A DNA stretch of 64,000 nt from the NCBI GenBank assembly GCA_029552245.1, contig JAKPDW010000063.1, forward strand, positions 1-64,000, read 5' to 3'. The notes beneath the pieces were generated by a model. The model was not told the origin of the DNA. It worked only from the letters and a program-made list of their open reading frames with translations, and made no database searches. Made by a program: the position numbers and the translations under genes. This stretch comes from Deltaproteobacteria bacterium. Its GTDB lineage: Bacteria > Desulfobacterota > Desulfomonilia > UBA1062. Positions within the stretch are counted from its first letter, which is position 1. Each line of letters starts with the position of its first letter. Below are positions 39,545-49,542 of the stretch, piece by piece.

Positions 39545-40022
39545 GGTCTCCCCCCTTCAGGATCTCCCGTATCCTGCACCGTGCCCTGTGCACCTTCACC
39601 TTGACGTTGGCTTCGCTCGTTCCCACGATATCCGCGATCTGCCGGTATGAAAGGTCGCCGCTGAGCGCCATCGAGAGGATTTCCCGCTCGTCTTGCCCCA
39701 GGCTCTCGATGGCCTCGAGCACCCTCGAGTATTCCTGCCGCACGCGGAAGCGTTCATGCGCATCGGGCGCGCAATCCCTGTGATCGTCAACGAGGGGTAG
39801 TTCACGACCCGACTTGCGCACATGGTCGATGAAGGCGTTGCGCGCTATGGTGAAGAGGAGCGAGGGTTGCGTGTCTTTGCCGTCATACCGCTCGAGATAC
39901 CTCAGGAAAGTCTCCTGGAGTATGTCCCTCGAAAGCTCGTAATCGCCGCTCAAGCGCATGAGGAACGAGAATATCCCGCCTTTCATCCGCTCAAGATGGG
40001 CAAGGTCGATCTTCATTGACAT
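39534..40022 (-). CDS. ECF-type RNA polymerase sigma factor
   Basis: DILQETFLRYLERYDGKD; region 4 LSYRQIADIVGTSEANVKVKVHRARCRIREIL; overlaps anti-sigma gene. Confidence 0.92.
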   Translation of the reverse strand: MSMKIDLAHLERMKGGIFSFLMRLSGDYELSRDILQETFLRYLERYDGKDTQPSLLFTIARNAFIDHVRKSGRELPLVDDHRDCAPDAHERFRVRQEYSRVLEAIESLGQDEREILSMALSGDLSYRQIADIVGTSEANVKVKVHRARCRIREILKGGDHER

Positions 40023-40252
40023 CCCTTGAACGATCGAAAGGGGAAATGGTTACACGTTCCCCGTTCGACGGCGCTGTTCTTGTGCACGCTCCCATGTCCG
40101 CCCCCCGGACCTTCAGGGCACCCACCGACCCACCGCCGCGGCGGGTCTCAAGGCACCGTTCTCACCATCGCCCTGCTTCGGGTTGCCTGGCCGGGACCTG
40201 GTCATTATTAATCCATTATATTGCCCTGCCAGAGGGTTTGGGAGGGGGTTCC

Positions 40253-41527
40253 GTGGATTCCGGACAGGTCAGGACACTAGCCGTCGTCGGTGGCGGGGTC
40301 GCCGGTATCGTGGCTTCGTATCTCCTCCAGAGGAGGTTCGAGGTGAGCCTCTTCGAGAAGAACGACTATATCGGGGGCCACACCCACACCATTGTCATCG
40401 ATGAGGGGCCAGACGCACAGACGCCGGTGGATACCGGTTTCATCGTATTCAACGACAAGACCTACCCCCTCTTCAATCGATTCCTTGCGCAGCTTCGCGT
40501 CGAGAAACAGAAGAGCAGCATGTCCTTCAGCCACTTCGACGCACGAAGCGGCATGATGTACGCCAGCACGAACATGGACACGTTCCTCGCGCAGCGTTCG
40601 AACCTGTTCAGGCCGTCCTTCTGGTTGATGTCCCTGGCCGTTCTCAGGTTCAACCATATCACCAAGAATCACCTCGAGGAGGGAAAGCTTCGAGGGCTCA
40701 CCCTGGGCGAGTTCCTTTCCGTCCACCGTTTCAACAGGTATTTCGTCGAACAGTACCTCATCCCCATCTGCGCATCGGTGTGGTCGGCCCCGGACGTGCG
40801 CATGCTGGAGTTTCCCATGGAGACCTTTGCCCGCTTCTTTTTGAACCATGGGCTGCTCTCCGTCGTGAACCAGCCTCAGTGGTACGTGGTCAAGGGCGGC
40901 AGCCACACCTACGTGAACGCCTTCCTCAAGACCTTCAGGGGCAGGGTGTACCCCGCAACCCCCGTCGCAGCCGTGACGAGGGGGGACGCGGGCGTCACAC
41001 TGAAGACCGTGGACGGAACCGAGCACCCCTTCGATGCGGTCGTGCTGGCTTGTCACGCGGACGAGTCCCTGCGGCTGCTCGCCGATGCGCACCCGGACGA
41101 GAGGAGGCTGCTCGGCGCATGGGAATACTCACGGAACAGGACCATCCTCCATCACGACACGTCGTTCCTGCCTCCCATGCAGAAGGTGTGGGCGTCCTGG
41201 AACTACATGCGCATGGAGGCCGTGGAGTCAGGGTCCCCAGTCACGCTCACCTACTACATGAACAGGCTCCAAGGGTTCTCGACGAGGAGACCGTACTGTG
41301 TGACCCTGAACCCGAAGAAGCCGATCCAAGACGGGGCGATCGTGCGCGACATGATCTACCACCACCCGGTCTACACGCGCGAGTCAATGGAGACCCAGAG
41401 AGGGATAGCAGGGATGAACGGGCAGAAAAGCACGTATTTTTGCGGGAGCTACCTCGGCAATGGATTCCACGAGGACGCGGTGAGGTCCGCCGCCGCTGTG
41501 GCGCGGATTTTCGGGATCGAGCTATGA
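40253..41527 (+). CDS. FAD-dependent amine-oxidase-like oxidoreductase
   Basis: VVGGGVAGIVASYLLQRRFEVSLFEKNDYIGGHTHT; GTG start. Confidence 0.88.
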   Translation: MDSGQVRTLAVVGGGVAGIVASYLLQRRFEVSLFEKNDYIGGHTHTIVIDEGPDAQTPVDTGFIVFNDKTYPLFNRFLAQLRVEKQKSSMSFSHFDARSGMMYASTNMDTFLAQRSNLFRPSFWLMSLAVLRFNHITKNHLEEGKLRGLTLGEFLSVHRFNRYFVEQYLIPICASVWSAPDVRMLEFPMETFARFFLNHGLLSVVNQPQWYVVKGGSHTYVNAFLKTFRGRVYPATPVAAVTRGDAGVTLKTVDGTEHPFDAVVLACHADESLRLLADAHPDERRLLGAWEYSRNRTILHHDTSFLPPMQKVWASWNYMRMEAVESGSPVTLTYYMNRLQGFSTRRPYCVTLNPKKPIQDGAIVRDMIYHHPVYTRESMETQRGIAGMNGQKSTYFCGSYLGNGFHEDAVRSAAAVARIFGIEL

Positions 41528-43530
41528 GATCGACGATATACAACGGGTACGTGGAGCACACCAGATTCAGGCCGGCCTTTCATCACTTCAGGTTCAGGCT
41601 CTACTTCTACTGTCTCGACCTTGACGAACTTTCGGTGCTGGACAGGACGCTGCCGCTGTTCGGATACAACCGCGCCAGGCCGGTATCCATCCATGACAGC
41701 GACTACCTCGACAGCGGTCCGGGATCCATCAGGGAAAAGCTGCTCACTTACCTGGGCGACACGCTGGCCTCGCGGGTGGACCGTGTCTTACTCGTGACCC
41801 AGCCGCGGTACTTCACGGCCGTGTTCAACCCGGTGAGCTTCTACTACTGCCTTGCACGGGACGGGTCCTTGCTGTGCACCGTCGCCGAAGTCAACAACAC
41901 CTTCGGCGAACGCCACGTCTACGTTCTCGACAAACGCCACGGCCCGCAAGCAGGCTACCCCGCGGCCTTCGTCACGGACAAGGCCTTCCACGTCTCGCCT
42001 TTCAACGCCCTCGACGGTGCCTATGTGCTCACCTTCTCCGAGATCGGGCCGGAGCTCACCATCAGCGTCGATCTCATGCGCAACGGCGAGAGATTCTTCA
42101 CCGCAACCCTGACAGGACGCCGCTCTGAGCTCACGACGGTGAACCAGGTCATGCTCATGACCAGGCACCCCCTCGTCCCCAAACTCACCATGGCCCGGAT
42201 CTACGGCGAGGCGGCGAAACTGTTCTTCCTCAAGAAGCTCCACTACCATCCAAAGCCGGCGCCTGCGAGCCCCATGACCATCAGCAAAGCCCCGCCCGGG
42301 CTTGCCGAGCGCATCTTCTTTCGGGTCATCGACGGGCTGCTCGACAAGATCGAGCGGGGTCGCCTGAGGATTCACCTGCCGGACGGGAGAACGAAGATCT
42401 ACGGCGGTACCGACGTCCATGGGCCAGATGCCGAGATCAGGGTAAACGACTACGCCTTCTTTTCACGTGTCGCACTGAACGGCGAGATCGGCCTGGGCGA
42501 GGCGTACGTGGACGGGCTGTGGGACAGCGACGATCTCACCAAGACGCTGGAACTCCTGATCGTGAACCGTCGCGCCTTCCAAGACGGCAACTTGGTCTTG
42601 TCTTCCCTGTCAAGGGCGCGCAACTTCCGTCTCCATCGCAGCAGGCCGAACACCGTACGCGGGAGCAAGGAGAACATAGAAGCCCATTACGACCTGGACT
42701 CGGCCTTCTACGCGACGTTTCTGGACAGGACCATGACGTACTCCTGCGGGATCTTCGACAGCCCCTCCGACTCCCTCGAGCAGGCCCAGGTGAACAAGAT
42801 GAGGTCGATCATGAGCAAGGCACGGATAGGACCAAACGACCACGTCCTGGAGATCGGGTGCGGCTGGGGAGGGTTCGCCATAGAGGCGGTCAAGGCAAGG
42901 GGGTGCTCCTGGACGGGCATCACCGTATCCAGGGCCCAGTACGACCATGCACGCGAATGGGTGAAGAGGGAAGGCCTCGACAAGAGCATCCGGATCCTCT
43001 TGGAAGACTACCGGACCATCGGCGGCTCCTTTGACAGGATCGTGTCCGTGGAAATGCTCGAGGCGGTGGGCAGCGAGCATCTCGGCGAGTTCTTCGCGTG
43101 CTGTGACAGGCTGCTCAAGCCGGATGGCGTGGCGGTGATCCAGGTCATCACGGTCCCTGACAGCCGCTACGAGAAACACATAAGCAGCCCGAACTGGATC
43201 CAGAAACACATCTTCCCGGGCGGGGAGCTCCCTTAGCTGACCGCCATGTGCGTGGCCATGACGAGGCACTCGAGACTCATGGTGGAATCGGTGGAAAACA
43301 TCGGCCCACACTACGCCGAGACCCTGAGACACTGGCGTGAACGGTTCTCGGAGGCGGCCCCGACGCTCGACCGCATGGGGTTCGGCGCGGCATTCAGAAG
43401 GAAATGGATTTACTACTTCTCCATCTGCGAGGCCCAGTTCCGTACGCGCTCACTGGGCGACCTCCAGATCGTTCTCACCAGGGAGGGGAACACTACGCTC
43501 TCCCCACCCGCGACAGGAGGGGTCTCATGA
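41524..43530 (+). pseudogene. DUF1365-like domain fused to cyclopropane-fatty-acyl-phospholipid synthase, with in-frame TAG at 43234-43236
   Basis: DUF1365-like N-terminus (RPAFHHFRFRLYFYCLDLDEL); Cfa region (ENIEAHYDLDSAFYATFLDRTMTYSCG, VLEIGCGWGGFAIEA); ...IFPGGELP-TAG-LTAMCVAMTRHSRLMVESVENIGPHYAETLRHWRERF. Confidence 0.8.
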
Positions 43531-44108
43531 ACACAGGCCGCCATGCCGGGTTCGTCATGCTGGCGGGGATGCTCGTGGCCGCAGGCTGTGCCGGCGCCAC
43601 AGGCTCGCATGATGTCACCATCACGTACAGGGCCCTTGAGGATACGGACAGAGGGAGGATCGAACACGTGGAACACGGTTCCCAGGTCGAACAGGATGCC
43701 ATAGAGAGGTTCAAGGAGTTCTACCGTATCTTCTCGGCGGAAAGGATAGCCGCCTCCATGGAGCGGGTCTATGCCGAGAATGCCTACTTCGAGGATGGCT
43801 TGAGGCAGGTCAGGGGCAGGGAGCGTATCAAGGAATACTTCTTGAGCACCACGAGTGCATTCACCGAGTGCACCTTCGACATCAAGGACATGGCGTACAG
43901 CCAAGGTAACTACTACTTCAGGTGGATCATGCACCTGCGCCTCAAGCGTGACCCGGACCACCCCATGGAGCAGCCCGGCATGTCACACGTGAGGTTCGAC
44001 GAGCAGGGCCGGGTCGTCTTCCACCACGACTACTGGGAGACACTCGCGCTCTTCGAGAGATTCCCGGTCATCGGGCGCGTGATCCGCTTCATCAAGAGCA
44101 GGATATAG
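43527..44108 (+). CDS. SnoaL/NTF2-like lipoprotein
   Basis: Lipobox LVAAGC; RFKEFYRIFSAERIAASMERVYAENAYFEDGLRQVRGRERIKEYF; ATGA overlap with preceding frame. Confidence 0.8.
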   Translation: MNTGRHAGFVMLAGMLVAAGCAGATGSHDVTITYRALEDTDRGRIEHVEHGSQVEQDAIERFKEFYRIFSAERIAASMERVYAENAYFEDGLRQVRGRERIKEYFLSTTSAFTECTFDIKDMAYSQGNYYFRWIMHLRLKRDPDHPMEQPGMSHVRFDEQGRVVFHHDYWETLALFERFPVIGRVIRFIKSRI

Positions 44109-44261
44109 GCCCCCTGGCCTCTCGCACGCGCCTGCGTTCACCCCGGTGTCAGTCATGGGACCGTGGCAGCGTACACACACGATCGCCTGGCACGTGGGTT
44201 CTCGCACCCAGGACCTCGGTCCCGGGTGAGCCGGTAACAGCGCCGACCGTTGGGAACCCGG

Positions 44262-44461
44262 AGGGCACGACCCCTCCCCACGCAGGCACGAGGCGCCAGG
44301 AACCGCAAGGAGAAGATAGAAGCCGCACGACCCCTCCCCACCCGGGCACGAGAACAATCGATACGCCTTGGCACTCGCCACATACGTAGGGATCAAGGAG
44401 CGCCCCTGGCCACCGTCTCCTCGAAGCGGTAACATTCGCCACATGCGTAGGGACCAAGGAA
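44262..44461. repeat. Two pairs of imperfect repeats with 60 and 61 bp periods
   Basis: GCACGACCCCTCCCCAC..GGCACGAG at 44265 and 44325; TCGCCACATRCGTAGGGAYCAAGGA at 44375 and 44436. Confidence 0.65.
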
Positions 44462-44580
44462 GAGATCATGCGTTGAGTTCATGAACCAGTGGTATTGCCG
44501 TTGTTCCAGGTGTAGAAATGAATGAGGCAGGGCCTCGATCTTGACCGGCCCTGCCCCGTATGTCCCCAGCGGCGAAACCG

Positions 44581-45195
44581 TTACCGTTTCGTCTTCCTTC
44601 TGAATCCCGCAAGACCAAGAAGACCCGTTCCGAGCAACATGAGCGTCGCCGGCTCGGGCACCGGGGCGGGCTGATCGGAGAACCATGCGCTGGTTTGGCC
44701 GTTATGATCAACGAAACCTGCGATGTGGGCGGCATAGTGGTAACCAAGCGCATTCGGGACGAAGAACTGGTTCTCGTCATTGATTCCCGGCAAAGAAACA
44801 GTGAAGATCAGTGGGTCCTTTCTCGTCTTTCCCGTGCCGTAGGCATCGATGTAGAACAGCCCGAACATGCTGAGGTTCTGGTCGTACCGGAAATCCCACC
44901 CCGCGGGCAGATCGAAGACGGCTGACGACAAGTCAAGGGATGCATTGAACCCAAATGCCTGGATGCCGAAGTTATCATCCTCTCCCAGGAGAGCCTCATT
45001 GGCATCGACACTGAACTGCACGGTATGTTCACCCACGTAAGACACGACGACCGTGGCGAAATCTCCTGCCAACCCCAGGTCTTCATTGGATACGTTCAGT
45101 GACGTGGTGATCGGAACAGCCCAAGCCAGGGTCGGAAGAAGAGCGATGATCACGATGACGGGAAACAAGCCTTTGGTTGCTTTCATTCTTTTCAT
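44581..45195 (-). CDS. PEP-CTERM sorting-domain exported protein
   Basis: C-terminal VPEPATLMLLGTGLLGLAGFRRKTKR. Confidence 0.92.
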   Translation of the reverse strand: MKRMKATKGLFPVIVIIALLPTLAWAVPITTSLNVSNEDLGLAGDFATVVVSYVGEHTVQFSVDANEALLGEDDNFGIQAFGFNASLDLSSAVFDLPAGWDFRYDQNLSMFGLFYIDAYGTGKTRKDPLIFTVSLPGINDENQFFVPNALGYHYAAHIAGFVDHNGQTSAWFSDQPAPVPEPATLMLLGTGLLGLAGFRRKTKR

Positions 45196-45654
45196 GGTGT
45201 CCTCCCAAGGATGCCTAGCATATAATATGCAAAAGTCTTGCCCACTGACATACCCCTTCCTTTTATATCGTTTTATCAATTAGTTATGAAGTTAAACGCA
45301 AGTTTTCGTCATGGAGGGCCTTTTGCGATTGTAAAATGTATCGACACAACCTTTTTTCAAAGATCACGTTATCGCTCGCCATATGATAATGATTTCTTCT
45401 CGTTGGGATCGTCAGAAATCTTTACAGTGCGATCAGTCTTGGCACGCCCCTGCCGACAGGCACAGTCTACCAACCCCCATGCCCGTAAGCGCTCACACCG
45501 AAGGATGAAGATAGTGCAGCAGAAGGCCAATGAGTTACCCGACAACGTTCATGTCTCACCAAAACCACCGAGGATGGCAGGACATGAGCCGTACATATTC
45601 TAACGCAGTTTTAAGCGTGGTGCACTCTCATTGTTGACACTATCAAAGATAGGT

Positions 45655-45789
45655 GAGCGGATCGGGTACAGGAAAGCATACAAGCCGAGAACGCTGGTTA
45701 CTCGTTTGGAACGTATGGAACTCATGGTGCCCAGGGACCGTGAGGGGCGGTTCCAGACGGAGCCATCAAAGAGCTATCAATGGAAATAG
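45655..45789 (+). pseudogene. IS256-family (mutator-type) transposase remnant
   Basis: Reads ERIGYRKAYKPRTLVTRLERMELMVPRDREGRFQTEPSKSYQWK*, resembling the IS256 transposase N-terminal region. Confidence 0.7.
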
Positions 45790-45936
45790 GCGAGGAACAG
45801 CAAGGCCGATACTTCATTTTTGAAGATGAAGTATCGGCCGAAATGACGGGATACTTCCTTCCTGCCATGAATGCCAGCGCCCATGCCGGATACCATCTTT
45901 CACAGCAGGTCGGTAGCTTTTCTAATTATTGATCAA

Positions 45937-47322
45937 CTAATACGATATCCCCCTCTTCAATCCGACAACCTTGAACAGAAGGGCATACAGCAACATCCGT
46001 TTAAGCATCCATGCATGAAAGTCTTCGATAGAAGATGGAAACTTCTTATAGATCCTCTCTAAACTCTTAGCGATCAGGAACACGGCTGACATCTTCAGGA
46101 ATAACCTAATGTTTCTCATACCAGATGTGAATTTGGCAATGAGTTCAGGCATCGTGTAGGAGAATGTCCGGTCCATCCAAAGGGCACTGAATTCCTTTGA
46201 ACCAATGAGTCCTAATTTGATCAGGGTATTCAGATCATCGTGTGAAAGGCTCTGTACGAAAATCCTGATAGCATCAGCAAAGGGTCGCGAGGAACCGAAT
46301 CCCCTTTTGTATCTCACATTATATTCCCATAGACCCTTCCTGCTCACGTCACCTTTTCGTATGGCCGAAGCGGCAACTTCAGCCGCGATCTTCCCGCCTA
46401 TCACCGAACCGGGAACGCCGAACCCCGAATTTGTTGAGACCTGGTATCCCGAGTCACCGACAAGCATGAATCCGTTGCCTACAAGTTCAGGTTGGCAGGC
46501 CCTCATGGGCAGAAAGGGCGTAGGGCCTGTCCCTTTGGCATATACCTTCTCACCGATCTTGTCTGCATGAGCGGAGCAGAATTCATTGGTCACTCTCACA
46601 GGATCCGGGTGCCCAGGAAACATTGGAATACCACAACCTATGTTTGTCTTATCCTTTGCCTCAGGGACTATCCAGAAATAACCGCGATTCTGGAGAATGC
46701 AGTACCATCCAGGGTAGTCATGAGGAGGTATGTAGTCAGAGCTACCCTTAAGATCCCTTACCTCACGATAGGTTACGACTGTGTCCTGTGGTATGATTCC
46801 TTCATTATGGTAAACCGAATGAGGGAGCTTGTCCCGCACAACAGACAAGATCCCGCTGGCATCAACGACGATCTTTGACTTGTACTCAGTTATCTTCCCA
46901 GAACGATCCCTGCACCGTACGCCAATGATATAATCTCTTTCCAAGATTGGATCTATCACCTCGTGTTCTGGGAGGAGAACGGCGCCGGCGTCTACAGCAT
47001 ACTTCAGAAGCCTTTGCCCCAACAAACGCCTGTGCGCGAGGTACCCGTCAAGATCAGCCTCGAAAGAATGTTTCTTGTCTGGAGAAAACACCTTCAGTTT
47101 GAGCATTCTCATATCAAGCTCTTCCCCTTCAGGGACTGGTATGCCCAGGGCCTCGAATGCGTAGACCGGGATAGTATCGAAGGTGAGCTTGTCTCCTATG
47201 TCTTCCTTTTTCCGCCTATCTATGAGCAGAACCTTTAATCCATGCTCAGAAGCCACCTTTGCGGTCGCACACCCCCCGCTGCCTGCACCGACTACGATGA
47301 TGTCGTAGGTATCCTTAGACAT
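45937..47322 (-). CDS. FAD-dependent oxidoreductase, geranylgeranyl-reductase-like
   Basis: DIIVVGAGSGGCATAKVASEHGLKVLLIDRRKKEDIGDK; FMLVGDSGYQVSTNSGFGVPGSVIGGKIAAEVA. Confidence 0.85.
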   Translation of the reverse strand: MSKDTYDIIVVGAGSGGCATAKVASEHGLKVLLIDRRKKEDIGDKLTFDTIPVYAFEALGIPVPEGEELDMRMLKLKVFSPDKKHSFEADLDGYLAHRRLLGQRLLKYAVDAGAVLLPEHEVIDPILERDYIIGVRCRDRSGKITEYKSKIVVDASGILSVVRDKLPHSVYHNEGIIPQDTVVTYREVRDLKGSSDYIPPHDYPGWYCILQNRGYFWIVPEAKDKTNIGCGIPMFPGHPDPVRVTNEFCSAHADKIGEKVYAKGTGPTPFLPMRACQPELVGNGFMLVGDSGYQVSTNSGFGVPGSVIGGKIAAEVAASAIRKGDVSRKGLWEYNVRYKRGFGSSRPFADAIRIFVQSLSHDDLNTLIKLGLIGSKEFSALWMDRTFSYTMPELIAKFTSGMRNIRLFLKMSAVFLIAKSLERIYKKFPSSIEDFHAWMLKRMLLYALLFKVVGLKRGISY

Positions 47323-47346
47323 GGCAACCTCCTCGTTCACATATTC

Positions 47347-47949
47347 TCACCGTTTGCACGGCTTGTCTTTGCACAGCCCTCTCAATATGATCTTGAGACC
47401 CTCCTCGTACATGCGGATTGCAGACACGCCTTCTGATTTCACATAAGTCTTGATAAGAAACATGACATAAATGGAGAAGAAGAGTTCTGCTGTGGGCTTC
47501 ACGTCCACTTCGTGAAACCGACCTTGCTTGATACCCAATGTCAGGATTTCCTCGATAAGCCTTATGGCTCCGAGATTGATCTTGTAGAACCTGTCCTCGT
47601 TTGGGAAAGGCGTGAAGATACCTGGATCTCTGATGAAGATGGAGCGCAGCTCATCATGTTCCATCAGGTATTGGATGGATTGTGTTGCCATGATCGAGAA
47701 TTTGTCACCTGCATCTTGAGCCTGTTCAACCGCGTCTCTTACAGCCTTCTGCCATCCCTTGAAGGCCATGCTCACCGTCTTCTCGTAGAGATCACGCTTG
47801 TTGCTTACATAGAAGTAGAGGTTGCTCTTCGTCATGCCGAGCTTATCGGCCACGTCTTTCAGCGTGGTCTTCTTATACCCATAATGGGCGAAGAGCTCTA
47901 ACGCGGTCGCTAGTATCTCATTGAATTTCCGGTCTTTAGCCTTTGTCAT
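47347..47949 (-). CDS. TetR/AcrR family regulator
   Basis: NEILATALELFAHYGYKKTTLKDVADKLGMTKSNLYFYVSNKRDLYEK. Confidence 0.9.
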   Translation of the reverse strand: MTKAKDRKFNEILATALELFAHYGYKKTTLKDVADKLGMTKSNLYFYVSNKRDLYEKTVSMAFKGWQKAVRDAVEQAQDAGDKFSIMATQSIQYLMEHDELRSIFIRDPGIFTPFPNEDRFYKINLGAIRLIEEILTLGIKQGRFHEVDVKPTAELFFSIYVMFLIKTYVKSEGVSAIRMYEEGLKIILRGLCKDKPCKR

Positions 47950-48177
47950 AGTTGAACTTTATAACATTTGGTTCAATTAGTCAACATCCAGGTTTCAAGA
48001 CATCTTCAACTGCATGAACTACGCACCGTCTTTCGCATTGCACTGGATCTGATCAGGAAGCTTCTGGTCTGACACTTGGGTGCCGCCGGTCGTTCTTTGA
48101 CCTTGGCAAGAGGCACAATGTGTCTTATAGTAAGATATTGGCAAGCGAACGTGTACCGTAGACGGGGATTTACCACC

Positions 48178-48759
48178 ATGATCATAAATCGACTCCTACC
48201 TGCTCTCGCGGCCGCCCTTTTCGCCGTCCTGGCAACGGGGTGCTCCACCGTGAACATCGACTGGGACATGGCGAACTCGATCAACACGATAGAGGCCTAC
48301 GAGGAGTTCCTCGCCAAGCACCCGGACAGCGTCTACACCGACGAGGCCCTCAGGCGGGTCGAGCCCATGCGTTTCAAGAAGGCCATGGAGGACGGGTCGC
48401 CCAGGGCCCTGACCGCATACCTCGTCCGCTATCCTGACGGCCGCCACGTGGCTGCAGTGCGTGCGAGGCTCAAGGAACTCAGGTGCGCCGACACTGGCCT
48501 CAAAAAGAAGGACTACCCGTCCTGGCTGAGGGTGGCCCCGGCAAAGGACGAGCTCCACAAGAGCAGCTGGTACCTGGACAAGTCTTACTTCGGCATCAAC
48601 CCCGCGAGCATCGGCAGGGGCTTCAGGGCCTCCTGCGACGACCCCCAGGCCCCGCTCGACCTCGCCTGGGACAAGGACCGTCTCGTCTACTTCGGCGGCA
48701 AGGGCGTGATCGTGGGCCCGGACGGCACCGCGGTCCTCGTGGGATACGACTGCAGGTGA
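48178..48759 (+). CDS. Hypothetical lipoprotein
   Basis: Lipobox AVLATGC; helical repeat-like EAYEEFLAKHPDSVYTDEAL. Confidence 0.65.
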   Translation: MIINRLLPALAAALFAVLATGCSTVNIDWDMANSINTIEAYEEFLAKHPDSVYTDEALRRVEPMRFKKAMEDGSPRALTAYLVRYPDGRHVAAVRARLKELRCADTGLKKKDYPSWLRVAPAKDELHKSSWYLDKSYFGINPASIGRGFRASCDDPQAPLDLAWDKDRLVYFGGKGVIVGPDGTAVLVGYDCR

Positions 48760-48791
48760 GACCCGGTCCTTCATCGCCCCCACGATATGGT

Positions 48792-48887
48792 GAGTGAGCT
48801 GCAGGGGCCACCAATCTGCATCGGCGCGGGAGACCGCAGGCACTGCATCCTCCCTCAAGACGGCGAGTGAGCTGCAGGGTCGACCAA
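48792..48887. repeat. 23 bp direct repeat, 73 bp period
   Basis: GAGTGAGCTGCAGGG(GC/TC..)ACCAA at 48792 and 48865. Confidence 0.6.
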
Positions 48888-49542
48888 GGTACGCCGCCAG
48901 CCGGAAAGAGCGCATCTTCCTCGAGCGCCCGGTCACCATCCACAGCCCGGTGGCGAGTTGTCCCAGTACGACCCTGGCAGGGAGGAAGGCCTGCTCGAGC
49001 CTGCTCCTGCCACCCGTTCAGGACAGGCTCGTCGGTCGAGAAGGGGCACCAGGCAACACCTCTTAGTCGAGCCCGTTGCGCAAGTCTTTGAGGTGGGCCC
49101 CGCACCCTGTACGGGGGAGAAGCCGAACAGGAAGTCACCGTCGGGCCTCTCCCATAAGCTGGATCTAAGGCCGCCCGTCTCTTTGCATGGGGCTGTCGTC
49201 TGCCTGCGTTCGACGTCGGGCGCTTTCCCCTCCCGGATCTCCAGCGCCCCCCCATTGCTTTGTCGACGCCGATGCAGACGCCCCAAAACGGGGAAGCGTG
49301 CAGGGTGGCCAGGGCACCCCCCACGGCCATGCCCTGCTCCTCCTTGAGGGGGAACAGGCCTGCGTTCATGTGAGGCACGCCCGACGATCACCCTTGCCGC
49401 CCGGGTTTCCACCACGACCCGCCGCCGGGAAAGATACACGGATCCTCGCAGGCAGAGGATACGGGCACCGCGCCGGGTTTGACAAGCCAGCCGGCCGGGG
49501 ATAAGATTCCCCCTCGACATCTCATACCCTGAGGGAGGCCCC

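Noticed and set aside
13080-43236. Genome-wide TAG reassignment to explain both in-frame TAG codons
   Set aside because: About nine other genes in this window appear to end with TAG (for example 8510, 34742, 44108, 50355, 57128), so TAG is used as a normal stop.
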